Assembly: GCA_905182995.1 (NCBI GenBank)
Contig: CAJJDP010000051.1
Span: 316,718-380,717, forward strand
Source: Paramecium octaurelia
Lineage: Eukaryota; Ciliophora; Oligohymenophorea; Peniculida; Parameciidae
Length of the DNA stretch: 64,000 bases
Direction: 5' to 3'
The notes under the pieces were generated by a model that was not told where the DNA came from, did not search any database, and saw nothing but the letters and a program-made list of their open reading frames with translations. How positions within the stretch are numbered: position 1 is the first letter of the stretch; every line of letters starts with the position of its first letter. Shown here piece after piece: positions 1-11,241 of the stretch. Made by a program: the position numbers and the translations under genes.

Positions 1-566
1 GAATTTCTGATAAGTTTTACTCTTGCTTCCTTAGAGCTGCTTTTAATTTCTAATTTTCTTGCCACTTTCTTTGTTCCTCAATAAATTTAAACTGTTCATA
101 TTATAACAACTTCCTATAATTTTAGGCTTCATCATGCTTATATTATCTAAATTCTTATTTGACTTTTTTCAGTTAATTTCTTTCAATGGTTGTTTTTATG
201 TACAGTTCTTTGTATCGATCATTTCGAATGGATTAATCTATTAAATCTTTGGAATCATTCTATGAATTTCTATAATAAAGTGCATTTTATTGTAATTTTT
301 ATTACTTCTAAAACGAATATAGCCTATTTTATTACTTTCAAATGTGCTGCTACTTTTTATTGATAAACTTCAGATGTCAATTATTCTGTTTATTTAATTC
401 TTTTAATTAATTTGCCTTCTTCATTTCGAAGTTACCTTATTCGATTCTCCACACTTTAAGCCTACAATTCCAACTCTTTTTTCCTCCTTTTCACTTCGTT
501 TAATGTTACTTCTTCAGAATAATGAAGTGAATGAAGTTGTTGGCTCTAAGATATCCTAGGTAACAT
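1..566 (-). CDS. Coiled-coil protein, 3' end outside window
   Basis: Reads from an ATG at 566 down through position 1 with no TGA, so the C-terminus is missing. A 28-nt intron (308-335, GTAATA...TTTTAG) is needed to keep the frame: the upstream exon ends ...AAHLK and the downstream exon begins KQQ. The roughly 180 visible residues are charged and helix-prone with heptad-like spacing (for example EEQRKWQENQK), so a coiled coil is likely. Many Gln are encoded by TAA/TAG. I do not recognise the family. It diverges from the next gene, whose ATG at 653 is only 86 bp away, so the two may share a promoter region. Confidence 0.75.
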
Positions 567-652
567 CAAATAAAATATAATAATTGTCAATTAATTCATA
601 TGAACAAATCACTTATTATATAAGCAAAAATAATAATAAAAAGTTCGTTGAG

Positions 653-1382
653 ATGAAAAACATATTATCCAAAAAGCACTTCCCTTAAGGTCATTTTTCT
701 TAAGCTTCCGCCTAATTTAAACTTAATTAATGCTAATTATACATCAAACCAGCTGAACGAAGCCGTATCAATAAAAATGTAATAAGAGTGAATGATTCCT
801 TAATAGGCTACGAGTGCTGAATTGGGTTTGGCTAAGCAAAATAAGAGTTAAATAAGAATCAATCAATGCAAATACGAATCATCTCTTCAAGATATGTTGC
901 CAAAGAGAGACGAAATTTATAAGTAAGAATTTAAATAATTGAATCGTAGATACAGAAGGAGACCTTCTCCATCCAGAAATCAAAGCAAAAGAGACCTATT
1001 AAGTCATTCAGTAGATTTTATTAAGCCTCCACATGTCGAAAGAGATTGTTCGTTTAATAATTTTCATAAGAAAACAAGTTAATCTGGATTTTATAAGAGA
1101 CCCTAAGTCTCCATTTCCTTAACCAGAATGAAAGAAAACGAAGCTGCCAACAGAATGTTCGATTATTCCAATAAGGAAAATGTGATTTACGACCTAATTA
1201 ACAAGCAAATACAAAGAAATCCAATAACTGGCAATGGATTGCCCAATTAGGGTAAAACTGGGATAAAATGCAATCCTTCAAAGAGATCCCATATGGATGA
1301 AATCCTATTTTAAGTAAGTGTTATAATTAAGGTTTAGAATAGGGATTTGAATGGGAGAAAGAAGTGGGATATTTAATTGTGA
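653..1382 (+). CDS. Hypothetical basic protein
   Basis: ATG at 653, TGA at 1380-1382. A 28-nt intron at 779-806 (GTAATA...AATAG) is required, because the unspliced frame stops at a TGA soon after. A second 24-nt GT...TAG segment at 1314-1337 is a multiple of three with no internal TGA, so whether it is spliced cannot be told from sequence. The product is about 225 residues and basic, with an Arg/Ser/Pro patch (RRRPSPSR) and a later NPITGNGL segment. There is no signal peptide or membrane segment. The family is unrecognised. The protein looks soluble and may be cytoskeletal, but that is only a guess from composition. Confidence 0.75.
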
Positions 1383-1476
1383 TTTAGTTATAATTATTTG
1401 GTATCATACATGTGGTTCTCTTAAAACATATTATTATTTGTCATCTAGATTATCTAAATATTATATTAATTAAATT

Positions 1477-3839
1477 ATGCATAAAATTCTGTTCGAGAAT
1501 AAGCTGTCAACTCAATCTCCTTTTAGTCCTTTTGGTTCTTGCAAAAACTCAAAGCCAGGCATAATAGCAAAGATAAAAAATAAGATTTAAGATCTGTTCC
1601 AACCTTCCATCTACCCATCAAGTTCAATTTAACGGATACAATACTAGTATGACCAGAATTTAGATGAAGAACTATCCTATTAATTAAAAAATAATCTTGT
1701 AATTGTAGATCACATTATACCTAACAAGGAGCATATTCCTACTGCAAAACGCAAGTCCTTATAACCCTTTGATTAATATCTCAAGCAACTTGACCAAAAC
1801 CAAATTTAAATATCTGACGAAGCCAATATCAATAAATAGATCTAACAAAAAGATTAGGAACCCCAGCTTCCTAAATCCAAGCAACAAATGATGTTTAAAA
1901 AAAATCATGCTAAAAATGAAAAATAAAGAAAAATGGAAGGTAATTTTTGTTTTTATTTTCAATAGACAACTCATAAAAAAGAGACATTTCTTTTAATAAA
2001 AAATCCTTGAATTTAAGTGATAAATTGAAATAAGAAAATTCATCAGATTTCCTGTCCAATCATTCAATTAAAAAAATTAAGTGCTCAGACAACACCATCG
2101 AAATAGCAAGTCCTTCTTAGTAAGAGGAATGGTCTAAAGGATAAATGTCTCAAATAAATTAATTTGAAATTTAATCTATTGCAATCTTTAAATAAAATTA
2201 ACAAATTGGTTGTCAATAATTGAGTGATTAAAAAAATAGGATTTCTGAAACTCAAAATAGACATTCTTGCAACATCGTTAACTTCAAATAATTTATTTAA
2301 GAAAATTAATATTTTTCAAGTTCTACTGGCACTAATACAAAGGGAGAAACTTAAGAGGCCATATTCAATATGGAACATATTTCCTTTTCTTAAGAAACTG
2401 ATTCCTCAATTTAAGAGAAGAGATGCTCTAACGATACTTCTCTTGAAATTTAAAATAAGTTATATTCAATTTTTCATCCTGATATTGCCCAAAAAGGAAA
2501 TATCAATTCAAATTAGGATTTAGAACAAAATAAAACCCTAGAAGAACTCAAAAATAACCAAATTTTAGATTAAAATTAATTATCTATTGACATTTCGGAA
2601 TCATCAAAGTAAATTAAAAAATAAAGAAATTTGAGATTAGAATCAGAAATTATAAGTCTGTCAATTTAATGCAATCCCTAAATCAAAAACAAAAACTAGA
2701 ATTAAATACTGTAATCTGAACCCTAATTTCAATAAGATGAATAGAAATGTCAAACTAACTCCTTCATTAAATCATAAGACAATTCTTTTGATAATCATAG
2801 TACTCAAAATGTGATCCTACCTAATCCAATCTAGAAATAAGATTAAGAACCAATTGTATTAGAGTAAAACAAGAACTAAATTAAATAATAATAACAAAGT
2901 GAATCAATTTTATAGTAGGAATTGAAGCAAATAGATGATAAACTTGATAGTCCATAATCTTAAAATACCTTATTGTCTATGAATTGTGAAAGCACAATAA
3001 TGAGCTCCAATATTATTCAAGTAAATGATAAGCCAAAAGAATTGAATATGAAGTCTAATTAGATTTTGAGAGAAAACAACCCATTTTTATATACTAATTC
3101 ACCTATTAGCTAAAATTAAGTAAGATAATACTTTTAGTAAACCATGTAAACAGGAAATCCTTAAAATTATTTACAATAACAATAAATTGCTAAAGATCAA
3201 ATTCAGACAGATTTACTCAAAATGCAAACCAATAATTAGCTTTTCGATTTTAATGTGCTTTTAGAAAATTCAGATGTACAAGCTTAAAATGATAATCTAT
3301 TTTAAAAGAATGATTAATGCTTAATTTATAATAAAATGGAAATCATAGATCAAATAAAATTACCAGATTAATTTAATTAAATCCAACCCAATAACTATCA
3401 ACAACAAAATTAGAATTACTATTCACCAACTTTTGAATAGAAATGTTACTACCAACCTGCTACTTTTTAGTACTCTTCAGCATGCATTCCATGGGCTGGT
3501 TACTAGTCACCTATTTTGTAATAGAATCCTTATCAATAAATACAGTAATCTTCATTTCAAATATCAAGCATTAATCTATTCTAATCAAATTCCTCTATGG
3601 CTAACTCCAACCCAAACTGTTGTTAGGAAGAAAATTCAAACAATCATATCTATACTAAATAGGATGTCCTTTCCTTTTTTCAAGATCCTAACAAGAAATA
3701 AGACTAAAGTAATATATATTCGTTAAATTTAGATCTATTTACTCTTGATTCCAATTAAAACGTTAATGCCCCAGCCTAGAATTTAAATAACAGCTTTAAT
3801 AGGGGATATAGAAAGAAGCAACGCATTAATAATAACTGA
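1477..3839 (+). CDS. Large Gln/Asn/Ser-rich hypothetical protein
   Basis: ATG at 1477 and TGA at 3837-3839, with one 26-nt intron at 1940-1965 (GTAATT...AATAG). Apart from that the frame is open for about 2.3 kb, giving about 780 residues. Composition is dominated by Gln (mostly TAA/TAG codons), Asn, Ser and Ile, which suggests intrinsic disorder. The first 150 residues are more mixed and basic, and the C-terminus ends in a basic RGYRKKQR stretch. No catalytic motif, membrane segment or signal peptide was seen. It lies 94 bp downstream of the preceding plus-strand gene. Function unknown. Confidence 0.8.
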
Positions 3840-3861
3840 ACCATTTTGATTAATGAAAAAA

Positions 3862-3881
3862 ATATATATATATATATATAT
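3862..3881. repeat. (TA)n microsatellite
   Basis: About ten TA units in the spacer between two plus-strand genes. A shorter TA run follows the next gene near 5027-5040. Common in AT-rich spacers. Confidence 0.9.
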
Positions 3882-4086
3882 CAAGGATAAATCACTTTTA
3901 TTCCTATATTAATCCTTAATGGCTTGAGTTTCATAATCAAATTCTCCTAACTAATTATTTTAAAATATGTATAAGTTCTTACTTATTCAATAAGTATTTA
4001 TCTAAAATACTATTGTTATCGGATTAAGTCAATTTATTTGAAATAAGGTAATTAATCATTTTGGATGTATAATATAATTTAATAAA

Positions 4087-5019
4087 ATGTCTGAGCCCTA
4101 TAAAAAATAAAAGATAGACTCATTTGATTATTATGACCCACCAGAGAATTACTAGCCTCCTGCGCAACAATTGGATTAGAGTAAAGTGATTGAAGCCTAT
4201 AAAACTTTGATTATGCTGAAAAACCATATGTTTAAAGTGAATCTTTTGCTATCTCATGAGGAGGAGAGTTCAACGATAGCAGAATTAAAAAATATCAAGG
4301 ATGAATTGGTATTAGCTAAAGAAGCACAAGAGAAGGAAATAGCATCTTTATAAAAGACACAAGACAACTTATTTAGTGTAAATAGACTCAATGGCGAGGA
4401 TATTGATAAATTGGCTAAGGCATACCATGAATAGGATAGGAAATGGTATAATGCAAAGCTTATTTAAATTGATACTGAAGAATAAGAAGCAGACATCCAA
4501 TTCATTGGGTATTAGGAAGTAGTGAAAATGCATGCCATTTTTATTAAAGTTCAGCCTATTCCAGATAGTAAATTATTTACAGTCGGATAATAATGTGAAG
4601 CAATATACTCTTCAGACGGGCGTTATTATTTGGGAACAATCGAAAAAGTAACAGAGGAAGGGTATCACATAAGATTTAAGAAAAATTCAAATAGAGAAAT
4701 TGTGCCTTTGATTTACTTGAGGGAAGCTAAGAAGTAATTGAATGATTCTAAAAAAATGAATTTTGAAGAAATGGATGAATTTCAAGTTCCAGAAAATTTG
4801 AAATATCTGCCTACTGATAATGAATAATAGAGATAAGCTAAAAAGAAGAAAATCAAGGCAATGAAACAAACATTTAAGTTATCTAAAATTACTAAATATG
4901 CTCAAGAGAAATAATCTTCTTGGCAATCTTTCAGCTAGAAAATTTCAACAATAAAGCCAGATCTAGGTCAGAAGGCAGAAAGCATTTATAGACAAAAATG
5001 TGATTAGTTGAAGGAATGA
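4087..5019 (+). CDS. SMNDC1: SPF30/SMNDC1-type Tudor splicing factor
   Basis: Single open frame from ATG 4087 to TGA 5017-5019, 310 residues, no intron needed. The middle holds two Tudor-like blocks: one around residues 118-150 (RKWYNAKLIQID...IQFIGYQEVV) and a clear one around 185-230 (CEAIYSSDGRYYLGTI...EIVPLIYLRE). These are followed by the basic C-terminal block typical of the family (LPTDNEQQRQAKKKK, then SSWQSFSQK). In other eukaryotes SPF30 binds symmetrically dimethylated Arg through its Tudor domain and helps load the tri-snRNP during spliceosome assembly in the nucleus. That role is inferred here. Family assignment rests on domain order and the C-terminal block. Confidence 0.85.
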
Positions 5020-5052
5020 CAAATAAATATATATATATATGATTTGTGATTA

Positions 5053-5690
5053 ATGAGAAAATACTTGATTCATAAATATAAGCACTAGTTCATTCTGGCA
5101 TCAATGAACACATCTGTTCAATAATTATGAAGCTTGAAAATAGAAGCAAATATCAAGTTGCAACAATGCATCAATTACTAAGCTAACTGAGTATGATTTA
5201 AAAGTCAAAAATATTATAGTGTTATAAGAAAGTAAACAATTGCTATTAAATCTTAAGGATTTGGGATTCACAACATAAAACAAGAAAAGAGAAGCTGAAA
5301 TTAGGAACCAATAAAATTAAGGAAGGAACCTAATGAACGAGCCTTTCAACGTGTTTCTTTCATCCAATATAATTAGATATTGTCAATATGTAGAAACACA
5401 AAAGGTTTTTGGAAATATATATGAAATGTTAATTCTATAAGATTTTGAAGCATTAACTCTATGCAGAACAGTTGAAATTATTGTAGGAGGAGGCATCATT
5501 GTTTTGCTTATTAAAATTATTTCATCCCTCTATAATTATATTCTCTTTCTATGGACATTCATTCAAAATTTAGAACCTAGATTTAATGAGCGATTTATCA
5601 TCAATTTTTGATTCGATATTCTAGATATTGAATGAAATATTCTACTGCCTTCTACAAAATTGAGCAAGGAACTCACATCAATAATAATTA
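5053..5690 (+). pseudogene. Decayed NAT10/Kre33 (RNA cytidine acetyltransferase) N-terminal fragment
   Basis: Pieces matching the NAT10/Kre33 N-terminal region follow in the right order but in different frames. They are SGINEHICS and KYQVATMHQLLS near 5093-5185; a CYKK piece near 5220; LGFTTQNKKREAEIR and NVFLSSNIIRYCQYVET; LQDFEALT and GGGIIVLL near 5440-5510; then the MDIHSKFRT equivalent in another frame; RFNERF back in the first; and a LDDELNVLP-like remnant near 5620. Frame changes occur without GT...AG pairs to explain them, and in-frame TGA codons are present. The ATPase, acetyltransferase and C-terminal domains are absent. This is a truncated, frameshifted relic, and an intact paralogue presumably lies elsewhere in the genome. 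Confidence 0.8.
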
Positions 5691-5691
5691 A

Positions 5692-5892
5692 ATGGCTGAG
5701 TTTGCCTAAACTGTTCAGAGTAAACCAATTTACACAGGCATCAAATAAAAAGTGATACCACAAAAAGAGGGAAAACAAACTATTAAATTGACTTTATAAA
5801 TAGAGGATTTTCAGAGTGGAGAGGTCGAGACATTAGGAAGATTCAAAGACTAAGTATATAAGAATTATAAAAAGAAAGTAAAGCTGATATGA
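5692..5892 (+). CDS. Short ORF, possible small gene or relic
   Basis: An ATG-to-TGA frame of 66 codons just after the NAT10 relic. It is Lys/Gln/Ile-rich and soluble-looking (begins MAEFAQTVQ, ends KKKVKLI). Codon content resembles the neighbouring genes, but the length is marginal for a code with one stop codon. No family recognised. It could be the 3' piece of the adjacent decayed gene or an independent small gene. Confidence 0.3.
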
Positions 5893-6008
5893 TTAGTATG
5901 AATGTACAAAATTTCATTTAGATTAATTGACTAAATATATTATGTTTTAATCATTCTACAAAATCATATTCATAGATTTATGGGGCATTGATGGGTGAAC
6001 CGTCTATC

Positions 6009-8986
6009 TCATACAATAATTTAGTAACATTTTCTTGGAGGAAGTTGGTTTACTTCTTGGATTGTCTCATTATTGGGATGATTATCTAAGTGATATTAAT
6101 ATGGTACTTTGTTCTCATCTACGATCTGATAATACTCCTATAATTATCCTATGATGTGTTATAATTTCAATGCCAATTATTCTGAGCTGATCACTGCTTT
6201 GTTCTATCCATATTTTTCAGCCACTCGTGCCAAAGCTTCAACGAACTCTTGGTAACTCATCTAAATCTATCTATCTTAATTGATTTCATCTAGTACAAGG
6301 GGCACACTTAATGCAAATGCAATCAATACATTTCTCTCTGCATTGACATCATTGATCAGTCCAGCTCTATTGAATAATTCTTTAAAGGATTGAGGAGATG
6401 CAAAAGTCTTATTGGTGAAATAGTTTAGTGATCTCATCTATACACATTCTTGATACAACTACCTGAGAACGGATGAATTGTTTTAGATTACTCTATTGCA
6501 TTCCATACTCCAATAGTAGACATCTCTCCAAGTCTGAGATTCTTGGACACTTTCGATTTTCTTCTGTAATCCATCTACTTCATAAACCTTTTACAAGGCT
6601 TCAATTGGAGTCATCAAAAGAGGTTGTTTGCAATATTTGTCCATTGACATTCTAACTAAAATTTCAATAAATTGATGTCTTAATAATGCATGAGAAGTAG
6701 ACGTTCTAGTTTGATTGATGTATTTGGATGTTGTCTATCTAAAAGATATATCCAAATCTTTCAAGAGGTATGACTTATTGTCAACGAAAGAAGACTGAAA
6801 AATATCGGTGAAAACATTTAAGGAAATGCTCCAAATATCACCACTTGGTGAATAGGCACTATAATGTCTATAAGCAGAGACCAAGTCTCTATATATTCTA
6901 TGTAAATACTATTTAACTTAAATAAGTTGATCTTACTCTTTAATTAGTTTGGTTAATTGAGAGTTATTCCAATCCCATTCAAAACAATCTGAGAATTCTT
7001 AGTCTGAATCCCGATGACACTCCTTAAAGAAGTTGTCAGCCTAATCAATATTTTCATCAATTGTATCATCAATAATAAGATCCAATATTCCACCATAGTC
7101 CTTTATCCTTGGTTTGCAATGGACACTAGGCTCATAATGTAATTCATCAAATTATTGTTTGGAGGGCAACATTATCTAATTGCATTATCTGGGTCTTCGA
7201 AATGTTAAGTGTTTCTCATTAATCATATAGAACAACACTTTCTTATTTTATTCTGCTTTGGGCCAATCAACAATGTCATATTAACTGCTCACTTGAGCTT
7301 ATTTTAATAAAGGACTTGAAAAGAAGAATCGAATTGGCTATTTTGATGGTACCATTCTTTATACATACCATATTTTGTAAGAATTAGATTTTCGAGACAT
7401 TGGGGATCTTTCTCTTTATTCATCATCCATGAGTTCCATTTTGATTGGAGCATATCGTTCATGACTCAAATGGATGAATAAGGGTTCTCGTTTGATGTCC
7501 AAATGATTGGGTTACCAGAGAAATGTACATTCAACCCATCCATCACATATCCAACACACCTCATTGTAGAATTAAGATTATCTCTAAATCTATTTTAAAC
7601 CATCTATTCTAGGTATTTGAAGTGCTCCAATAATTTCTGATTGGTATTCTTCATTTTTCTTCAAGATGACATCCTTTTATTCAACAGTTTATTTGGTAAT
7701 ATTTAGAAAGCCTAGATGGTCAATTGAACTATGAATATTGCCTGAAAAGTGGAATCCAAATATGGTATGATTGTCTTCAAGTGATTTTGCAATGGCTTCA
7801 GATTGGGATTGATTAAATTGATTATTGGAGAGATCCAAATGCATAAGATTACAATTCTTGGAAGAGAAGTAATCAGGCCAAGTTTAATAGGGGAGCCTAT
7901 TCTTTTACGGAGATTGAGCATCATCTTTATATCTGATACCAAGAGAATTGAATGATAAATCTAATACTTTGACATTGTAATTTATGAAAAGTGCTGCTAT
8001 AATATACTAGCCTCAATCATTATTTATAATAATATACCTCCAATTTGATGGATTCGATTCCAGTGTAAGTAAATCTCACTGAGAGTAGCATTCTTTTACA
8101 ATAACGCATTGAATTCTGGCATAGACTTATCAGTAATTAGATTATGCGAGAGATTGAGCTTCTGCATGATAGTGTTCTCTTATAACATCTTGAACAGTTA
8201 TCGACAGCCATCATCATTAAACTTGTTGTTCTCTAAATTGAGATACTGCAATTGACCATATCTTGTGTTTAGAGCTTTTACGAATTCCTGTCCTCCTTGA
8301 CCCAAACTATTCCCTTACAAATTGAGACCCTTTAACTTAGTGGGAATCAGTTAATTCAGACACTCACTCGACCTGCTAGTGAGATTGTTGTTTTTCAGAT
8401 TCACTTATTCGTAATAATCCAGAGTCAGTTTCACTCCAGAACACAACACTTTGGCATACTTGTCGCCCATACAAAAGTTGGATGCATCAAGTACTTTGTT
8501 GTTGTTTGTATTGGGACGAATCAATCCAAGGGTTCTCGGCATTAATTTCTATTAAATGCTTAAAAATCAATGCCTTACTTCTGATTTCGAGGATTCAGCT
8601 ACACTGCTAAAAAGAGACATCTTTTAGTTCTGATACAGAGTCTTCTTTTATAGAATAGTATCTATCTTCTTATAGATATTCCTGAAAGTTTGGGGAGCTA
8701 CTGAATCAAAGGGTTTTACATTGTACGCGTTAAATTCAAGTTCATCATCTTAAGTCTGCATTTCGTCGAAATCCATTAAGGAGGGAAATTTCTGTTTAAC
8801 CTTCTTGATTTTGACTTTACTGTTATTCTATGATCTAGATGCTTTCAAGCCTTTTAAATGTCTAAAATTATCATTTATGGGAGGTATTAATTATAAAGGA
8901 GTGAATTTCGATTGTGGTTCATACTGAGCAGGAGCGTCCTTCTTGGTTAATGAATTTTCAATGTAAGGTTAACCTGATTTTTACAT
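6009..8986 (-). CDS. Leucine-rich repeat protein (RNI/NLRC3-like repeats)
   Basis: ATG at 8986, TGA at 6011-6009, about 970 residues. A 30-nt intron lies at 8549-8578. Another ends at 8037 and is either 26 nt (GAG acceptor, giving the best repeat) or 41 nt (TAG acceptor). After a charged N-terminus of about 145 residues, tandem 28-29-residue leucine-rich repeats run to about residue 370 (LKGLNLQGNSLG, LQYLNLENNKF, MQKLNLSHNLI, VKVLDLSFNSLG, NLMHLDLSNNQF). A long C-terminal region rich in Trp, acidic residues and Tyr follows, ending with a helical block that contains MSYQEFVEALARVAEKYG. Such proteins act as scaffolds, and a ciliary or cytoskeletal role is possible but not shown. The next minus-strand gene ends 32 bp upstream of this start. 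Confidence 0.85.
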
Positions 8987-9018
8987 GAAAATTTAATTAA
9001 ATATTATATATATAATAA

Positions 9019-10312
9019 TCAATCTTCTTCTTGTATAGACAATCCTTCTAATCTAGACTTTATGACTGATAACTATTTGGAATTTACTTAAGGATTTTTC
9101 TCCAAGATCATTTGGCAACGCCACCAAATCGTGAAGGCTGCTTTTGGTCTGTTAAGCAACTTATTGGCATTTGCCATTTAGTGTAAGGAGGATACCAATT
9201 TAGCATAATCTTGACCACAGAATTTCTCTTAGATTTAAAGTGCTTTCGAGTGTTGTTCTATAGAAGATTCATATTCGCCAATATTGAACAAAGCACATCC
9301 TAGATTACTGTACGAGAGTGCTTGATATTGATTGCAAGGACCCAACAGTACTTAACTGATATCTCCGATCAATGAAAAGTAATACATGGCTTCTTATTCC
9401 TGCTTAATTATGATGAGGATACCTTTTTATAGGAGAGCAAGAGACGTCCCTTTTCAATTAATGAATCAATGGTCTCAAAGTTGTGCAATCCAAAAACCTT
9501 GATCTTCAACGTATAGGCCTAATCATGATACTTTTATGCTTCCTCCACTACATTCTACATAAGATTGATTTTGGCAACCAGTTCCATGGCTATAGCAATC
9601 TCAGGATGATCACGTGGCAATAACGTCTCTCTTTACTGCAAACAACTGACAACTAATTAACATTTGATTTACATACTCCAATGCAAAACCCAGTCCATGT
9701 TTGCATCTATATATGTCCATGTACAGTCGAGCCTTATGAAATAGAATGTTAGTTTTGAGTAAATCATTGCAATGAGATGGACTGAGTAGATTGGCCAGTT
9801 GTTCTGCTTGATTGATGGAACTTGCAGCATCTTCATAATTACACCAAGCTCTTTGGGAATTGGCAATATTGATGAAGATCTCGATTTTGTAATGAATGAG
9901 AGAGTTAGGCACAACATTCAAAAGTCTCTTTAACAGATGAATGGAGTCTAGGTATCTGATCTATATAAGAGACAGTCCTCTACCGAAAAAGCCAGAATTT
10001 GATCTTCTGATATGTGAGGATATTCAAGATAAATAGGTTCAGATTAGCAAAGTCTTTCAAATGATAAAATGCACATTGTACACACTCCTTCGATATATCC
10101 AATAAACTCAATTTCAAAGCCACACTCCCATACTCAGTATAGAAGGCAGCCAATAATTCTATGTTGCATGATCGTCTTTGAAACACCTTAAAAGTGGAAT
10201 CGTAAGTCTCCAAATCCTTCCCTACTTGCTTGAGTTATTCATATGCTTTTCTGTATTGACCCTTGAAATTTAATTCCTATATTTATTTTAATGCTTGTTC
10301 CAAAACGTTCAT
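9019..10312 (-). CDS. TPR-repeat protein
   Basis: ATG at 10312, TGA at 9021-9019, about 400 residues. Three introns are inferred, all with CAG acceptors: 28 nt near 9960 (GTAGAGG...ATCAG), about 37 nt near 9655, and 23 nt near 9430. They join frames that all carry helical TPR-like pairs. Recognisable blocks are ANSQRAWCNYEDAASSINQAEQLA, LPRDHPEIAIAMELVA, and ALSYSNLGCALFNIGEYESSIEQHSKAL, which is a near-consensus TPR. The arrangement resembles TPR adaptors such as the SMYD C-terminal or kinesin-light-chain type. No SET or other catalytic domain is present. It is likely a protein-protein adaptor. It lies 30 bp from the next minus-strand gene's stop. Confidence 0.75.
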
Positions 10313-10342
10313 TTTCTTTATAATTAAATATTTTGTTGCATT

Positions 10343-11214
10343 TCATTACTTAATAATTAAAATATTGTCAATCAATGTGAACAAGCTCCCTTTATAAGTG
10401 AAATCTATCTCAGCACTCAAACCAGGTCCCTTAATTGCCAATTCGATTCCCTAATCCAAATACTCCTCAGCAAACTATTACAACTTCCCATAGATCGCAA
10501 ATTTGAAAGGCAATTCTATACTTGGTTGAGCAAATCCCAAATCGTGTTCCACCTTATCTATTTCAACTTCCGCATGAGCCTTCTCTAATAATTAAAGATA
10601 TATTAATATTTGACTCAAATATTTTTCTTACAAAAAGTAAGGCAAATTCTCTTGTTTACACAGCTTGAGGTTTTCCAACAACTTCACAGTGTCCTTCTGA
10701 AATTCAGCCTTGCCTTGCACTTCCAAATTCATTTGATAAACAGCATTAGAAATACTTTAACCCAATTTCTCAAATGACAAATCACTGTCAATCAGCAATT
10801 CTACCTCCTCCCTTTCTTATGACCTCTCCATTGTCTCTCGAATGAATTGACAGATCTCCATAAACTCCTACTACTCCACTTGATTAGCATATTTAAAAGT
10901 GATGTATGCATATTGTTCATCTACATGATAACTGAGTGCAAAGGTGGGCTTCAAAAAATCTCGAATTTACTTCCTAACTTGGTCTAGATTCTTTATTACA
11001 CAAACGATGTTAGAATAGTGTAGGTACTCTTGCACCTCTCCTTGAATTGACTATCGGCAGTTTTCACATCGATATTGCTCTTCACCTTCAATTTGATCAC
11101 TATCTCATAATCTTCACTCTTCGTCTGACTGTACCTCAATCTCAAACTCATGTTCTTCTCCTTCACTCTCCCCAACACTATCTTAAAATCATAGATGTTT
11201 CCCTATTGATTCAT
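10343..11214 (-). CDS. Hypothetical helical protein
   Basis: ATG at 11214, TGA at 10345-10343. A 35-nt intron (GTGAAG...CGATAG, about 11058-11092) joins a short N-terminal exon (MNQQGNIYDFKIVLG) to a long open exon. The product is about 275 residues, acidic and helix-rich, with no signal peptide or membrane segment. The unspliced N-terminal frame ends in a premature TGA, supporting the intron. Family not recognised. The start codon lies only 27 bp from the start of the divergent plus-strand gene at 11242, so both must be driven from a very small shared promoter. Confidence 0.7.
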
Positions 11215-11241
11215 TATTTAATTAACTGATTCTCAATTCAA

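Noticed and set aside
3862-3881. TA run as telomere or developmental boundary
   Set aside because: A simple TA repeat, not the G/T-rich telomere repeat of Paramecium, and it sits between two ordinary genes.
5563-5778. Minus-strand ORF of 71 codons
   Set aside because: Standard-code frame lying over the plus-strand NAT10 relic; hydrophobic content is the reverse complement of AT-rich coding text.
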